A DNA stretch of 64,000 nucleotides from an uncultured Gammaproteobacteria bacterium. GTDB lineage: Bacteria > Pseudomonadota > Gammaproteobacteria > Pseudomonadales > Pseudohongiellaceae. The position numbers were made by a program, and so were the translations under genes. The stretch's first letter is position 1. Each line of letters opens with the position of its first letter. Shown here in pieces: positions 7,369 to 16,040 of the stretch. Below the pieces are notes generated by a model, which ran no database searches, was not told the origin of the DNA, and saw nothing but the letters and a program-made list of their open reading frames with translations. The stretch is taken from positions 62,001-126,000 of the forward strand of contig CAJXUA010000003.1 of the NCBI GenBank assembly GCA_913060695.1, read 5' to 3'.

Positions 7369-8142
7369 TTATTGGCGGTTGAGGTCCCAGTCATAGGGCA
7401 AGTTAGCGCGCCAGCGCAATGGCGCTGGCAGGTCACGATAGCGGTGCACGAAAGCCTCAACTCCGCCAGCGGCATCGAAATCCTCTTCGAACCAGTCGAA
7501 TATCTGCGAAAAACGTGCACGGCTGCCATCGAGCTCCACCCCTTTCGTGTCATCCTGTAGAAACATCTTGGTTTGATCCTCTAGCTGCTGCTCCAATTTC
7601 TCGGCTCTATAGGCTTCCCGGCGCAGGTTCGGGCAGCTTAGAGAGGCACATACGATGGCAAAGTGGATGCGCGGCTCGCCCATAGACCGTAGAATGGCGT
7701 GTTCGATTTGATCGAGTGTGACTGGCTCCCCGGCGATAGTGCCGACTGTTTTTTTCCAGACTGGCGTAAACAAGGAGCCTGCATCGCGGATGCTGTCCAT
7801 GGGCATATTGTCGATCACCATTTTAATGGCGTAGACATTATAGGCATTGATGTAGAATGCGAGACGCTCATCGGAACTGCGCAGTGCCGCAGGCTGGCTG
7901 CCCTCAATCTGAGAAATTAATTGTCGGTAGCGGGGGTCCAACGCAAGGGCCTCGTAATCGACCCCGTGGAAGCGGATGCCAGCGCGCTGCACTGGCTTTA
8001 CATATTGCGCTAATACCGCATCGAGCAAGTCCCAGTCATCAGCCTGCGCCGGGTTGGGGCTGAGCAATACAACGGCGAGAGTCATTACTCCACAGAGCAC
8101 ATTACTACTCAATGTATCGTGCACAAACTGGGTGATCGGCAT
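7369..8142 (-). CDS. DUF547 domain-containing exported protein
   Basis: The 257-residue protein carries a signal peptide (MPITQFVHDTLSSNVLCGVMTLAVVLLSPNPAQA). It then has a DUF547 region with typical segments VDYEALALDPRYRQLI, LAFYINAYNVYAIKMVI, LDQIEHAILR and RIHFAIVCASLSCPNLRREAY. The conserved Asn, Cys and His of this family suggest a papain-like/transglutaminase-related fold, but its activity is not established. The start at 8142 is chosen because AGGAGAG lies just upstream and a signal peptide follows. The longer open frame to 8283 would run into the divergent sigma gene. The arrangement DUF547 divergent from an ECF sigma factor suggests it is a regulatory target. Confidence 0.86.
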   Translation of the reverse strand: MPITQFVHDTLSSNVLCGVMTLAVVLLSPNPAQADDWDLLDAVLAQYVKPVQRAGIRFHGVDYEALALDPRYRQLISQIEGSQPAALRSSDERLAFYINAYNVYAIKMVIDNMPMDSIRDAGSLFTPVWKKTVGTIAGEPVTLDQIEHAILRSMGEPRIHFAIVCASLSCPNLRREAYRAEKLEQQLEDQTKMFLQDDTKGVELDGSRARFSQIFDWFEEDFDAAGGVEAFVHRYRDLPAPLRWRANLPYDWDLNRQ

Positions 8143-8203
8143 TTTCTCTCCTAGCGCACGGGCTTTAATTAATACGCACGAATAAGACTGTTGGTTCGCG
8201 TTT

Positions 8204-8827
8204 ATGTTACACAAAGAACAAGATGAGCAAGATCTTGAGGCGCTGCGCAGTGGCGAGCCGCTAGCGTTCGCTGCGCTCGTCAAACGCTACCATCGTCAGC
8301 TACTAGTGGTCGCCCGCGCCATCGTCGGCGATGTTTGGGCCGAAGAGGTGCTGCAAGAGGCTTGGGTCTCCGTGCACCGCGCCTTGCCCCGCTTCGAGGG
8401 CCGCTCCAGTCTACAGACCTGGCTTTATACGATTGTGCGCAACGAGGCGCGCACGCGCTTAAGCAAAGAGTCTCGCTATGTCTCACTCGACGCTATGGCC
8501 GGCAGCCATGACGACTCGCTAGACGCCCTCGATATTCACTTCAAGAAGAATGGCCACTGGCAGAGTTCCCCCGCCAACTGGCACACCGACTCTCCCCTCC
8601 AGTTGATGGAGCAGGATCAGCTGCGTCGCTGTATCGACCACACCCTCACTACCCTCAGTGCCGACCAATGCGCCGTATTCACCATGCGCGATATTCAGCA
8701 AATGGAACTGCAGGACATCTGTAACATTCTTGAACTAAGCAACTCTAATGTACGGGTGCTACTACACCGCGCCCGCCTTAGTTTAATGCAAGTGATAGAT
8801 CGCTATCAGGAGACTGGAACATGTTGA
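8204..8827 (+). CDS. ECF-family RNA polymerase sigma factor (second)
   Basis: The 207-residue protein has sigma region 2 near residues 18-85 (LVKRYHRQLLVVARAIVGDVWAEEVLQEAWVSVHRALPRFEGRSSLQTWLYTIVRNEARTRL, read in parts) and region 4 near 145-200 (LTTLSADQCAVFTMRDIQQMELQDICNILELSNSNVRVLLHRARLSL). It directs RNA polymerase to an unknown regulon, likely including itself and the divergent DUF547 gene 61 bp away. Its last codons overlap the anti-sigma gene by 7 bases, so the pair is translationally coupled. No good Shine-Dalgarno precedes the ATG. Confidence 0.9.
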   Translation: MLHKEQDEQDLEALRSGEPLAFAALVKRYHRQLLVVARAIVGDVWAEEVLQEAWVSVHRALPRFEGRSSLQTWLYTIVRNEARTRLSKESRYVSLDAMAGSHDDSLDALDIHFKKNGHWQSSPANWHTDSPLQLMEQDQLRRCIDHTLTTLSADQCAVFTMRDIQQMELQDICNILELSNSNVRVLLHRARLSLMQVIDRYQETGTC

Positions 8828-9060
8828 GTTGTCGCGACATTGCCAAGCAGGCAAGCGACCATATAGACAAGAAGCTGACCTTCCGTCAGTCCTTGAGCTA
8901 TGGCTTTCACTTGCTCCTGTGTGGCTACTGTCGAAAGTTCGTAGGGCATTTGCGCACCACCATCGATCTTAGCCACCAACTATCCGGCCAAGACCAGCTC
9001 TCCGACGAGGAAGCTGCCAGCATCGCCACTAAGGCATTAGAACGAGCAAAGTCTGAGTAG
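8821..9060 (+). CDS. Small zf-HC2 anti-sigma factor
   Basis: This 79-residue protein has the zinc anti-sigma signature HX3CX2C (HLLLCGYC: H30, C34, C37) and an N-terminal LSCRDIAKQASDHID helix typical of zf-HC2 domains. There is no membrane span, so it would be a cytoplasmic anti-sigma factor, perhaps redox- or zinc-responsive through its cysteines. The gene starts inside the end of the sigma gene with a 7-base overlap, which keeps the two products in balance. The same pairing is known for many ECF sigma factors. Confidence 0.87.
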   Translation: MLSCRDIAKQASDHIDKKLTFRQSLSYGFHLLLCGYCRKFVGHLRTTIDLSHQLSGQDQLSDEEAASIATKALERAKSE

Positions 9061-9081
9061 TTTGGATTACGTGACGAAATC

Positions 9082-9111
9082 GAAAGCCGAGAAAAGGCAG
9101 TGACGGCTTTC
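9082..9111. other. Stem-loop after the small anti-sigma gene
   Basis: GAAAGCCG (9082-9089) and CGGCTTTC (9104-9111) form an 8-bp stem with a 14-base loop in the 134-bp gap between converging genes. No T-run follows on the plus strand. On the minus strand the stem ends in a TTTC then GATTTCG, which is not a convincing U-tract. It may stabilise 3' ends. Confidence 0.3.
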
Positions 9112-9194
9112 TGAGAGCACTGCGCAGCTTGTGAAAACCGCAGCGGGCACACCCAAAATGTATATCCCGCTACAACACTAGACCTTATATTGCC

Positions 9195-11600
9195 TTAAGA
9201 GCCAATGCGATAGCGCAGCTTCACTACCAGCGTGTCTACAATTGGCTCGTTCCACGCCTCCATGAACATGCCGCCATACTCGTCGAACATAGTATTCGGC
9301 ACATTCGCGCCACGGGTATAGACCACGAATAGATCCGACAACGGCGCGATCTCCCAGCGATAACGCGCCTGGAAGGTCATACGACTGATGATAAAGTCGT
9401 CCGGCGTAGCATTGGGCTTGGGCACTACTGTTAGATGCTCAAGCTTGTTGGGATTGACCTGATAGAACCTGTCCTCGTATGCCTTCAAACCAGTCCATTG
9501 CATACTAAAGCGCAACTGTTGCTTTGCAGAAACAAAATAATCCATGGTCAGTTTCGGTGACCACTGTGTGGCCTCGAACGAGGTGTAACGTCCAGAGCCC
9601 TTGTAGACCAAAAGTGCTTCCCGGTCGGTATAGTCGACATCGAGATTAAGCGAGAAGGTATCGATGGGGCGATAGCTGAAACCACCAAAGTAGGTAATGC
9701 TCTTTGGGCCGAGGTCCTCCTGATCCGCACCAATGCCTAAGCTATAGGAGAAAGGCTGACCTGGGTCCGTACTGTAGTTCAAGTTGATCGCATAGCGCTC
9801 GGGGATACGAAACTCACCGCTCCCACGACCAAGACTATCGTCGATGCGAGGTGGGAAGTAACGGAGTCCTGTTCTCAAAGAACTATTATCCAAGAATGTG
9901 TAGTTGCGGTTAAAGAACAAGGCGGTTCGGGTGGGCTGGCCCGATGTATTCCACTGGTTAGTAATATTCACGCTATTGCTCAAGGAGCGCAGGCCCTCGA
10001 TATTGGACTGGTCGAGACTAAAGGTATAGTCACCCTGAATTTGGTCGTTGCGGCTTAGAAAGCCAAGGTCATTGATATCGAGCGTATCGTCTAAATAGCC
10101 TAGTGCCACGCGGTGCTGCCGCCCTTGCTCAGGCTGATAGTTGATGTCGCCAAACACACCGTTGCCGGTGACACCATCGACGTCACTATGCAGGTACTGA
10201 CCATCGGCTACCCATTTAGTGTCTGCTGAGAAATAGTGCACATCGATGCCATTAACCATGGCATCAACGCTGGTATGAGAAACATTGGTACCCATCCAAC
10301 CTATGGCGCGGCGCCCTCCACGAGAAGTGTCTTCGTAAAGCAGTCGGCCAACCGCGAAGTCGCGACCCTCTGCCTGCAGCTTTACACGGTTGCCCGCTGC
10401 GTTTTTACCGCGAATCTCCGAATCGTCCTCCGCCGCAAACAATGTACCGTAGCGCCAGCTCCCGTTCTGACCGGTGAGCTTAACCGCCCCTAGCAAGTCA
10501 GTAGGTTGACTAAGATCCGTTGCAACAGCAGTAACGCCAGTAGGTAGCGTATAAAGACCGGCACCGCCGATACGACGCGTGTTCAGCATCGTAGTGGGGC
10601 CACCAGGGCCCCGTCCGCCCTGCGAGCGCGGCGAGGTGTTGAACACGTCTTGCCCTTCCAGGAAGAAAGAGCGCTTCTCCGCGAAGAAGGTTTCGAAAGC
10701 CGTGAGGTTTACCACCACGTCGTCGGATTCCACATTGCCGAAATCGGGATTCAAACTCGCGGAGATCTGCGTATTTGAAGACGGACGCCAAAACACCTCG
10801 GCCCCTGCCCTCAGCTCCGCCTCGTCACGTATGCTGTCGTTGCTAGCAGACACATAAGGGTAGTAGGTGATCTGCGTGCGCGGCTCGATGTCTTGCAGCT
10901 CGAACTTGTGGAAGGCCGACAGGAACTGCGGCACGGTATTGGGCAGAGCAGGAAAGGACCATGTCTCACTCGTTGAGCCAACCTGACGCTCAGTGTAGAC
11001 CCCGATGCGACGCGTTTCGCCCGCCACTTGCGGCAGAGACATCATCGACCAAGGAATGAACATCTCCGCCACCCAGCCGCCTTCGACCACACTGGTCTCC
11101 GCATCCCATGAGCCGTCCCACTGCAGGTTCAACTGACGCTCTGGCAGGATTGTCGCATCCGTCATCGACCCGCCGAGATTGATGCGCATCATATAACCGT
11201 AGAGACCATCGCCCGACGCATCGAGCATGAACACAAAGCCGTCTCGTTCTAGCCGCGTATCGCGCGAAGTCATGCGCGCCACTATCGTGTCGGCAGGCTG
11301 ATAGTTCATGACTCCCACATAGATGCCGCGTTCCGTGTAGAAGATGCGGGTGTGAGTCTCGTAGGCGGTTTCCGCCAAAGTGTCGGGAATCACCACACGC
11401 ATGCCATCGATATAGGGCACATTCTGCCAAATAGCCTCGTCAAGCTTGCCGTCTAAACGAATATTCGCGCGATCTTCATCGACTTGCGTCAATTGTGGAA
11501 CGACTTCCTGTGCCAATAGCGGCGCCGCAATGCCGAGGGCCAGTATACTTAGAGTGACAAGGGCCACTGCGCGGAGCGCGTGAGAAAAGCTATAGGTCAT
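9195..11600 (-). CDS. DUF5916 outer-membrane protein with CBM9-like sugar-binding domain
   Basis: The 801-residue protein has a signal peptide ending near LLAQ (residue ~31). Residues ~45-245 form a CBM9-like/DOMON-type domain (ANIRLDGKLDEAIWQNVPYI; RIFYTERGIYVGVMNYQP; GWVAEMFIPWSMM). The rest is a large beta-barrel-like DUF5916 region with the hallmark SLNPDFGNVESDDVVVNLTAFETFFAEKRSFFLEG, read in parts. It ends in alternating strands (VDTLVVKLRYRIGS). These proteins are thought to sit in the outer membrane and are common in marine heterotrophs; the ligand is unknown, with carbohydrate or hydrophobic substrates proposed by analogy. It is a single-gene unit. The short poorly conserved Shine-Dalgarno before ATG 11600 leaves the start likely but not proven. 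Confidence 0.85.
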   Translation of the reverse strand: MTYSFSHALRAVALVTLSILALGIAAPLLAQEVVPQLTQVDEDRANIRLDGKLDEAIWQNVPYIDGMRVVIPDTLAETAYETHTRIFYTERGIYVGVMNYQPADTIVARMTSRDTRLERDGFVFMLDASGDGLYGYMMRINLGGSMTDATILPERQLNLQWDGSWDAETSVVEGGWVAEMFIPWSMMSLPQVAGETRRIGVYTERQVGSTSETWSFPALPNTVPQFLSAFHKFELQDIEPRTQITYYPYVSASNDSIRDEAELRAGAEVFWRPSSNTQISASLNPDFGNVESDDVVVNLTAFETFFAEKRSFFLEGQDVFNTSPRSQGGRGPGGPTTMLNTRRIGGAGLYTLPTGVTAVATDLSQPTDLLGAVKLTGQNGSWRYGTLFAAEDDSEIRGKNAAGNRVKLQAEGRDFAVGRLLYEDTSRGGRRAIGWMGTNVSHTSVDAMVNGIDVHYFSADTKWVADGQYLHSDVDGVTGNGVFGDINYQPEQGRQHRVALGYLDDTLDINDLGFLSRNDQIQGDYTFSLDQSNIEGLRSLSNSVNITNQWNTSGQPTRTALFFNRNYTFLDNSSLRTGLRYFPPRIDDSLGRGSGEFRIPERYAINLNYSTDPGQPFSYSLGIGADQEDLGPKSITYFGGFSYRPIDTFSLNLDVDYTDREALLVYKGSGRYTSFEATQWSPKLTMDYFVSAKQQLRFSMQWTGLKAYEDRFYQVNPNKLEHLTVVPKPNATPDDFIISRMTFQARYRWEIAPLSDLFVVYTRGANVPNTMFDEYGGMFMEAWNEPIVDTLVVKLRYRIGS

Positions 11601-11788
11601 CTGAAATTACTCTTTTTATTAAATATGAGTCAGCGTGGCTCCAAGTTATGGAGCACTCGTTGTGATTATTCGTGTAGGTGGCGCAATATACCGCAATAGG
11701 CTAGGCAATTCTCGATCAGATACAAATAGTTGCAATCATATTGACTCAACATTCAAGCTCGATACCGTCACTTCGTACCGCCTACGTT

Positions 11789-11808
11789 GGCCTGATCTTA
11801 AACAGGCC
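11789..11808. other. Stem-loop upstream of photolyase gene
   Basis: GGCCTG (11789-11794) pairs with CAGGCC (11803-11808) around an 8-base A/T-rich loop. It sits about 50-75 bases before the photolyase gene, within the 281-bp divergent spacer to the DUF5916 gene. It could be an operator or a leader hairpin. Nothing else in the spacer is clearly recognisable. Confidence 0.25.
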
Positions 11809-11881
11809 GAGACGCGTATACTTCTGCCAATCGCGTTAAGCTCTATAAGAGGACCCTCGTATCAACATTTCACGCTCAATT

Positions 11882-13303
11882 ATGTGGTTTCGGCAGGATC
11901 TACGCCTTAGCGACAATCCAGCCTTAGTTGCTGCAAGCCAGGACAGCAGACTACTGCCCTTATACATACTCGACGATCACAACTCCGGCGAATGGGCCAT
12001 GGGATCTGCCAGTCGTTGGTGGCTGCATCACTCCCTTAGCACCCTAAACGAAAGCCTTGGCGGCAAACTGCTTATTCTAAGAGGAGACCCAGCCCTACTC
12101 CTGCCCAGCCTTGCGCAAGCCTTCAGCGCAGATGCTGTGCATTGGAACCGTTGCTACGAGCCATGGCGTATCGCCCGAGACAAGACCATAAAGGACTCCC
12201 TCCAAAACGCAGAGCTGCAAGTGCATAGCCACAACGGCAGCCTATTGTGGGAACCTTGGCAGGTGCTGAAGCAGGACCAGACTCCGTATAAGGTCTTTAC
12301 TCCTTATTACCGCCGCGGCTGCTTGAATGCCACCGCACCACGCACCCCATTGCAAACGCCATCGCTTAATTTAGTAGACGCGGAGATTCCTCCAGAGTTT
12401 AGGCAGAATATGGGAGAGCAAGGCATAGCGGCCCTAGAACTATTGCCCAGCATCGGCTGGGACAAGACCATGCAAATAACTTGGAGAATCGGCGAGGACG
12501 CCGCGCAGGCGCGACTCAAAGAATTCTTGGAAGCGGGCCTCGACGACTACAAGCAAGGCCGCAATTTCCCCGAGCGCGCCAATGTCTCGCGACTTTCCCC
12601 GCACCTACACTTCGGCGAGATCTCACCCAATCAAGTGTGGGCACAGGCTGAGCGCATTGGAATTGAGGATGGACTGGACGACGACCTCGATTGCTTTCAG
12701 AGCGAATTGGGCTGGCGCGAATTCTCCTATGCCCTGCTCTACCACCAACCCAGCATTAGCCGAGAGAACCTCCAGAAGAAGTTCGACCACTTCCCATGGC
12801 AGAACGACAAGACCTTGTTGACAGCGTGGCAGAAGGGCCAGACCGGCTATCCATTAGTTGATGCAGGCATGCGCGAGCTGTGGCAAACCGGCTACATGCA
12901 TAACCGCGTACGTATGGTGGTAGGCTCCTTCTTAGTAAAGAATCTACTCACCCACTGGCACCACGGCGAGGACTGGTTCTGGGACTGCCTAGTAGACGCT
13001 GACTTGGCCGCTAACAGCGCAAGTTGGCAATGGATTGCGGGCTGCGGCGCCGATGCCGCGCCTTTCTTCCGCGTGTTCAACCCAGTAACCCAGAGCGAAC
13101 GCTTCGACCCAAACGGAACCTATATACGCAACTATGTGCCGGAGCTTGCCGCCCTGCCGAATAAGTATCTGCATAATCCCGGCGCGGCGCCGCAGAAGGT
13201 GTTGCAAGAGGCGGGAATCCAAATCGGCAAAGATTATCCAGCGCCGATCGTAGACCTAAAAGAGTCCCGAGAGCGGGCGCTGGCGGCATTCAAGTCGTTA
13301 TAG
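11882..13303 (+). CDS. phrB: Deoxyribodipyrimidine photolyase
   Basis: This 473-residue class I photolyase/cryptochrome repairs UV-induced cyclobutane pyrimidine dimers with light, using FAD and an antenna cofactor. The N-terminal Rossmann domain opens MWFRQDLRLSDNPAL. The FAD-binding domain has ELGWREFSYALLYH, GYPLVDAGMRELWQTGYMHNRVRM and DWFWDCLVDADLAANSASWQWIAGCGADAAPFFRVFNP (read in parts). The start is odd: relatives have 4-8 residues before WFR, and the best Shine-Dalgarno (AAGAGGA, 11847-11853) is 28 bases before this ATG. In-frame ATC (11861) and ATT (11867) codons lie closer to it. The ATG is kept as the safe call. The gene ends 16 bp before a palindromic repeat. Confidence 0.95.
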   Translation: MWFRQDLRLSDNPALVAASQDSRLLPLYILDDHNSGEWAMGSASRWWLHHSLSTLNESLGGKLLILRGDPALLLPSLAQAFSADAVHWNRCYEPWRIARDKTIKDSLQNAELQVHSHNGSLLWEPWQVLKQDQTPYKVFTPYYRRGCLNATAPRTPLQTPSLNLVDAEIPPEFRQNMGEQGIAALELLPSIGWDKTMQITWRIGEDAAQARLKEFLEAGLDDYKQGRNFPERANVSRLSPHLHFGEISPNQVWAQAERIGIEDGLDDDLDCFQSELGWREFSYALLYHQPSISRENLQKKFDHFPWQNDKTLLTAWQKGQTGYPLVDAGMRELWQTGYMHNRVRMVVGSFLVKNLLTHWHHGEDWFWDCLVDADLAANSASWQWIAGCGADAAPFFRVFNPVTQSERFDPNGTYIRNYVPELAALPNKYLHNPGAAPQKVLQEAGIQIGKDYPAPIVDLKESRERALAAFKSL

Positions 13304-13319
13304 AATCAAAGGAGTTGAT

Positions 13320-13366
13320 CAAAGGGTCAGAGTAACTTGATCGACCAAGTTACTCTGACCCCTTTG
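13320..13366. repeat. REP-like imperfect palindrome
   Basis: The arm at 13320-13339 (CAAAGGGTCAGAGTAACTTG) is the reverse complement of the arm at 13346-13366 apart from one missing G, with a 6-base loop ATCGAC. It fills the gap between the convergent photolyase and trpE genes. A GGGGTCAGAGTAA-type sequence is, from memory, a recurrent intergenic REP-like motif in marine gammaproteobacteria, often linked to IS200-like REP-associated transposases. It may also end transcription from both sides. Confidence 0.75.
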
Positions 13367-13385
13367 ATTTACTCTGACCCCTTTG
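13351..13385. repeat. Direct repeat of a half palindrome
   Basis: The 16-mer TACTCTGACCCCTTTG occurs at 13351-13366 and again at 13370-13385, a 19-base period. The first copy is the right arm of the REP-like palindrome; the second ends 4 bases before the trpE stop codon. This looks like a partial duplication of the element. Confidence 0.8.
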
Positions 13386-13388
13386 GTC

Positions 13389-14867
13389 CTAAAGCTTCTG
13401 CAGGCCCTGTTCGGCCAACTCTACTGCGCGGAATATTGCGCGGGCCTTGTTGATGGTCTCTTCCCACTCGGAGGTGGGGACGGAGTCGGCGACGATGCCG
13501 GCTCCGGCTTCGACGAAGAGGCGGTCGTCTTTGATTACGGCCGTGCGGATGGCGATAGCCATGTCCATATTGCCGCTCCAGCCTAGGTAGCCCATGGCGC
13601 CGCCATAGATGCCGCGCTTAACTGGTTCAAGCTCGTCGATGATCTCCATCGCGCGGACTTTGGGGGCGCCGCTGAGGGTGCCCACTGGGAGGGTTGCCTT
13701 GAGTACATCTAGCGCCGTCTTGTCTTCGCGCATCTCACTCTCCACGATAGAGGCGATGTGCATGACGTGTGAGTAGCGCTCTACGAACATCTTGCGCGGA
13801 ACTGTAACGCTACCGGTCTTGGAGACGCGACCGGAATCGTTGCGGCTTAGGTCGATCAGCATCAAGTGTTCCGCAATCTCCTTGGAGTCTGCCAACAACT
13901 CTTGCTCTAGCGCCACGTCTTCGGCCTCGGTCTTGCCGCGCTTGCGGGTGCCGGCCAATGGACGCACGGTGATCTTACCCTCTTCCACGCGGGCGAGTAT
14001 CTCGGGGGATGCACTCACCACATGGTGGTCACCCATGTTAAAGAACACCATATAGGGAGATGGATTGAGGAAGCGCAGGGCGCGGTACACATTCATCGGG
14101 TCGCCGGAGAACGGCACTGACATGCGCTGGGCGATCACTACCTGCATCACGTCGCCAGCCAGAATATAGTCCTTGATGCGGTTCACAGCCTTCTCGAAAT
14201 CGGGCTGTTTGAAGCGCGAGTCGAAGTCCGACTCACTCACCTGACGAGCCGTAACCGCAGCTGGCAATACCGCAGGCTCTGCCAATGCATCTTGCAACTC
14301 GTCTAGACGATTCTGCGCCTTGGTATAGGCGTCGGTTTGCTGCGGGTCTACGTTCACTATCAAAGACAGGGTGCCGCGCAGATTGTCGAACACCACCACT
14401 TCTTCGGACACCATCAACAGGATATCTGGCGTACCAATATCGTCGTCACCTGGCGCAGTGCCGAGGCTTGGCTCTACGTAGCGCACCGAGTCATAGCCGA
14501 AGTAACCCACCAAACCACCACAGAAACGCTGCTCGCCTTGCAGAGGAGCAACTTTATAGCGCGCCTTGAATGCCTCGATAAATACGAAGGGGTCGTCGCT
14601 TTGCAATTCCTCAACGATCTTACCGTCGGTCTCTACAGTGATCGTCTTATCCACTACACGCAGCACGGTGCGACAAGGCAGGCCGATGATGGAGAAACGC
14701 CCCCACTTCTCGCCGCCCTGGACAGACTCGAAGAAATAAGTGTGCAGGCCACGCCCGAGTTTGAGATAGGTGGACAGTGGCGTCTCTAGATCCGCCAGCA
14801 CCTGTCGAACCAAGGGAACACGGTTGTAGTCCTGTGCCGCGAGGGCTGCAAAGTCCAATGGAGTCAT
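13389..14867 (-). CDS. trpE: Anthranilate synthase component I
   Basis: The 492-residue chorismate-using enzyme makes anthranilate, the first step of tryptophan synthesis, with a glutamine amidotransferase partner (TrpG) not seen in this window. The N-terminal domain holds the Trp feedback site (PLSTYLKL). The catalytic chorismate-binding domain covers residues ~220-485, with PLAGTRKRG near residue 300 (the PxAGT form separates TrpE from PabB), [22 protein letters not shown] and [24 protein letters not shown]. It follows rpe by 18 bp on the same strand; in Pseudomonas-type genomes gph normally sits between them. Its Shine-Dalgarno AGGAAG lies in the end of rpe. Confidence 0.96.
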   Translation of the reverse strand: MTPLDFAALAAQDYNRVPLVRQVLADLETPLSTYLKLGRGLHTYFFESVQGGEKWGRFSIIGLPCRTVLRVVDKTITVETDGKIVEELQSDDPFVFIEAFKARYKVAPLQGEQRFCGGLVGYFGYDSVRYVEPSLGTAPGDDDIGTPDILLMVSEEVVVFDNLRGTLSLIVNVDPQQTDAYTKAQNRLDELQDALAEPAVLPAAVTARQVSESDFDSRFKQPDFEKAVNRIKDYILAGDVMQVVIAQRMSVPFSGDPMNVYRALRFLNPSPYMVFFNMGDHHVVSASPEILARVEEGKITVRPLAGTRKRGKTEAEDVALEQELLADSKEIAEHLMLIDLSRNDSGRVSKTGSVTVPRKMFVERYSHVMHIASIVESEMREDKTALDVLKATLPVGTLSGAPKVRAMEIIDELEPVKRGIYGGAMGYLGWSGNMDMAIAIRTAVIKDDRLFVEAGAGIVADSVPTSEWEETINKARAIFRAVELAEQGLQKL

Positions 14868-14885
14868 AGTGTGATGAAAAACTTC

Positions 14886-15566
14886 CTAGTGATTGATTGG
14901 CGCGTGACCAAGTTCTGCACGCATCGCCGCGATGGTAGCTGCATAGCTGTCGCTGTTGAAGATCGCCGAACCGGCCACGAACATGTCTGCACCGGCCTTT
15001 GCAATCTCGCCGATATTCTTGATACCAACTCCACCATCCACTTCCAGGCGAATCTGCAGATGGCTCTCGTCGATCAGCTTGCGCACTTGAGCCAACTTCT
15101 TCAGCGTGGAGGGTATGAATTTCTGCCCGCCGAATCCTGGGTTCACACTCATCAACAGTATGACATCGAGCTTATCCATCAGGTATTCGAGACAGTCTAG
15201 GCTAGTGGCGGGGTTAAACACCAAGCCAGCCTGGCAGCCGAGTTCGCGGATCATGGACAGAGAGCGATCGACGTGATTAGTGGCCTCGGGGTGAAAAGTG
15301 ATGATGCTGGCACCGGCCTTAGCAAAGTCTTGGATCATCTGATCTACGGGGGAAACCATGAGATGGACATCGATGGGGGCGGTAACGCCATAGTCCCTAA
15401 GCGCCTTACAGATCATGGGGCCTATGGTGAGGTTAGGCACATAGTGGTTATCCATGACGTCAAAATGGATAACATCGGCGCCTGCAGCCAATACAGCATC
15501 GACTTCTTCGCCTAATCTTGCGAAGTCTGCAGAGAGGATGGAGGGGGCGATCAGGTACTTGGTCAT
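14886..15566 (-). CDS. rpe: Ribulose-phosphate 3-epimerase
   Basis: The 226-residue TIM-barrel enzyme interconverts ribulose 5-phosphate and xylulose 5-phosphate in the pentose phosphate pathway. Motifs are [38 protein letters not shown] (metal-binding His/Asp), [23 protein letters not shown] and LEVDGGVG. The start ATG at 15566 gives the usual [15 protein letters not shown] start; the 16-residue upstream extension in the open frame is rejected. It is the first gene of an rpe-trpE pair. Its upstream region is a 618-bp gene-free stretch. Confidence 0.96.
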   Translation of the reverse strand: MTKYLIAPSILSADFARLGEEVDAVLAAGADVIHFDVMDNHYVPNLTIGPMICKALRDYGVTAPIDVHLMVSPVDQMIQDFAKAGASIITFHPEATNHVDRSLSMIRELGCQAGLVFNPATSLDCLEYLMDKLDVILLMSVNPGFGGQKFIPSTLKKLAQVRKLIDESHLQIRLEVDGGVGIKNIGEIAKAGADMFVAGSAIFNSDSYAATIAAMRAELGHAPINH

Positions 15567-15630
15567 GTCTTTGGGTCCCTTTGTTCGAGTTGTCGGTATT
15601 TTACAGACATTCACTATTTGTGCATGGAAT

Positions 15631-15700
15631 TTGTGGTTGGGTTTGGGTTTAGGTTTGGTGGTATGGGTTCTGTGGGTTTAGTTTGGAGGTATTGGTTCGG
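15631..15700. repeat. Strand-asymmetric G/T-rich tract (G-quadruplex candidate)
   Basis: The plus strand is almost pure G and T with spaced G-runs (GGTTGGGTTTGGGTTTAGG followed by further GG and GGG groups). Runs of three G occur at about 15639, 15645, 15665 and 15674, with GG pairs between. It starts about 65 bp upstream of the rpe start codon, so the rpe transcript leader would be C/A-rich and the non-transcribed strand could fold as a quadruplex. Confidence 0.55.
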
Positions 15701-15726
15701 TGCGGGAGCGCGCTGCACGGTAGGGC

Positions 15727-15783
15727 CTGCTGAGAGACGCCGTAAACCCGTCCATGGGGGCTTAAGCGCAGCATCCATGCTGC
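15727..15783 (+). repeat. Structured intergenic repeat, copy 1
   Basis: The core GACGCCGTAAACCCGTCC continues into ATGGGGGCTTAAGC and ends with the perfect palindrome GCAGCATCCATGCTGC (15768-15783). An inverted second copy lies at 16041-16096. CCATCCATGGGGGC-type repeats with a following hairpin are, from memory, widespread in gammaproteobacterial intergenic DNA, without an agreed function. Confidence 0.7.
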
Positions 15784-16040
15784 TTATACTCTCCTCAGGC
15801 CCCACCGCACACCACGCTCCTCTGGTGGGATGCTATTACGCTGGGATCGGCATACTTTCGACGTGATTACCTACTTAGGTGGTTTCCACCACAAATTCTG
15901 GGGTGGGGGCAGGGAGAGGCTTCAGTGCAGGCATCTATTTGTTCGCCACATTCTAGTCCGCAAGGGAAAAGGTCTCTGTGACAACGCGCGCCTACTAAAC
16001 CAGAGGGGCAATGTGGGGTGCTTCGATGCAGGACCATGAG

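Noticed and set aside
8143-8283. 47-residue N-terminal extension of the DUF547 frame
   Set aside because: It is Ser/Cys-rich, overlaps the divergent sigma gene, and the ATG at 8142 has its own AGGAGAG and a signal peptide.
15614-15805. 63-residue minus-strand frame before rpe
   Set aside because: It is made by the G/T-rich tract read in reverse (Pro/Asn/Thr-rich) and has no ribosome site or domain.
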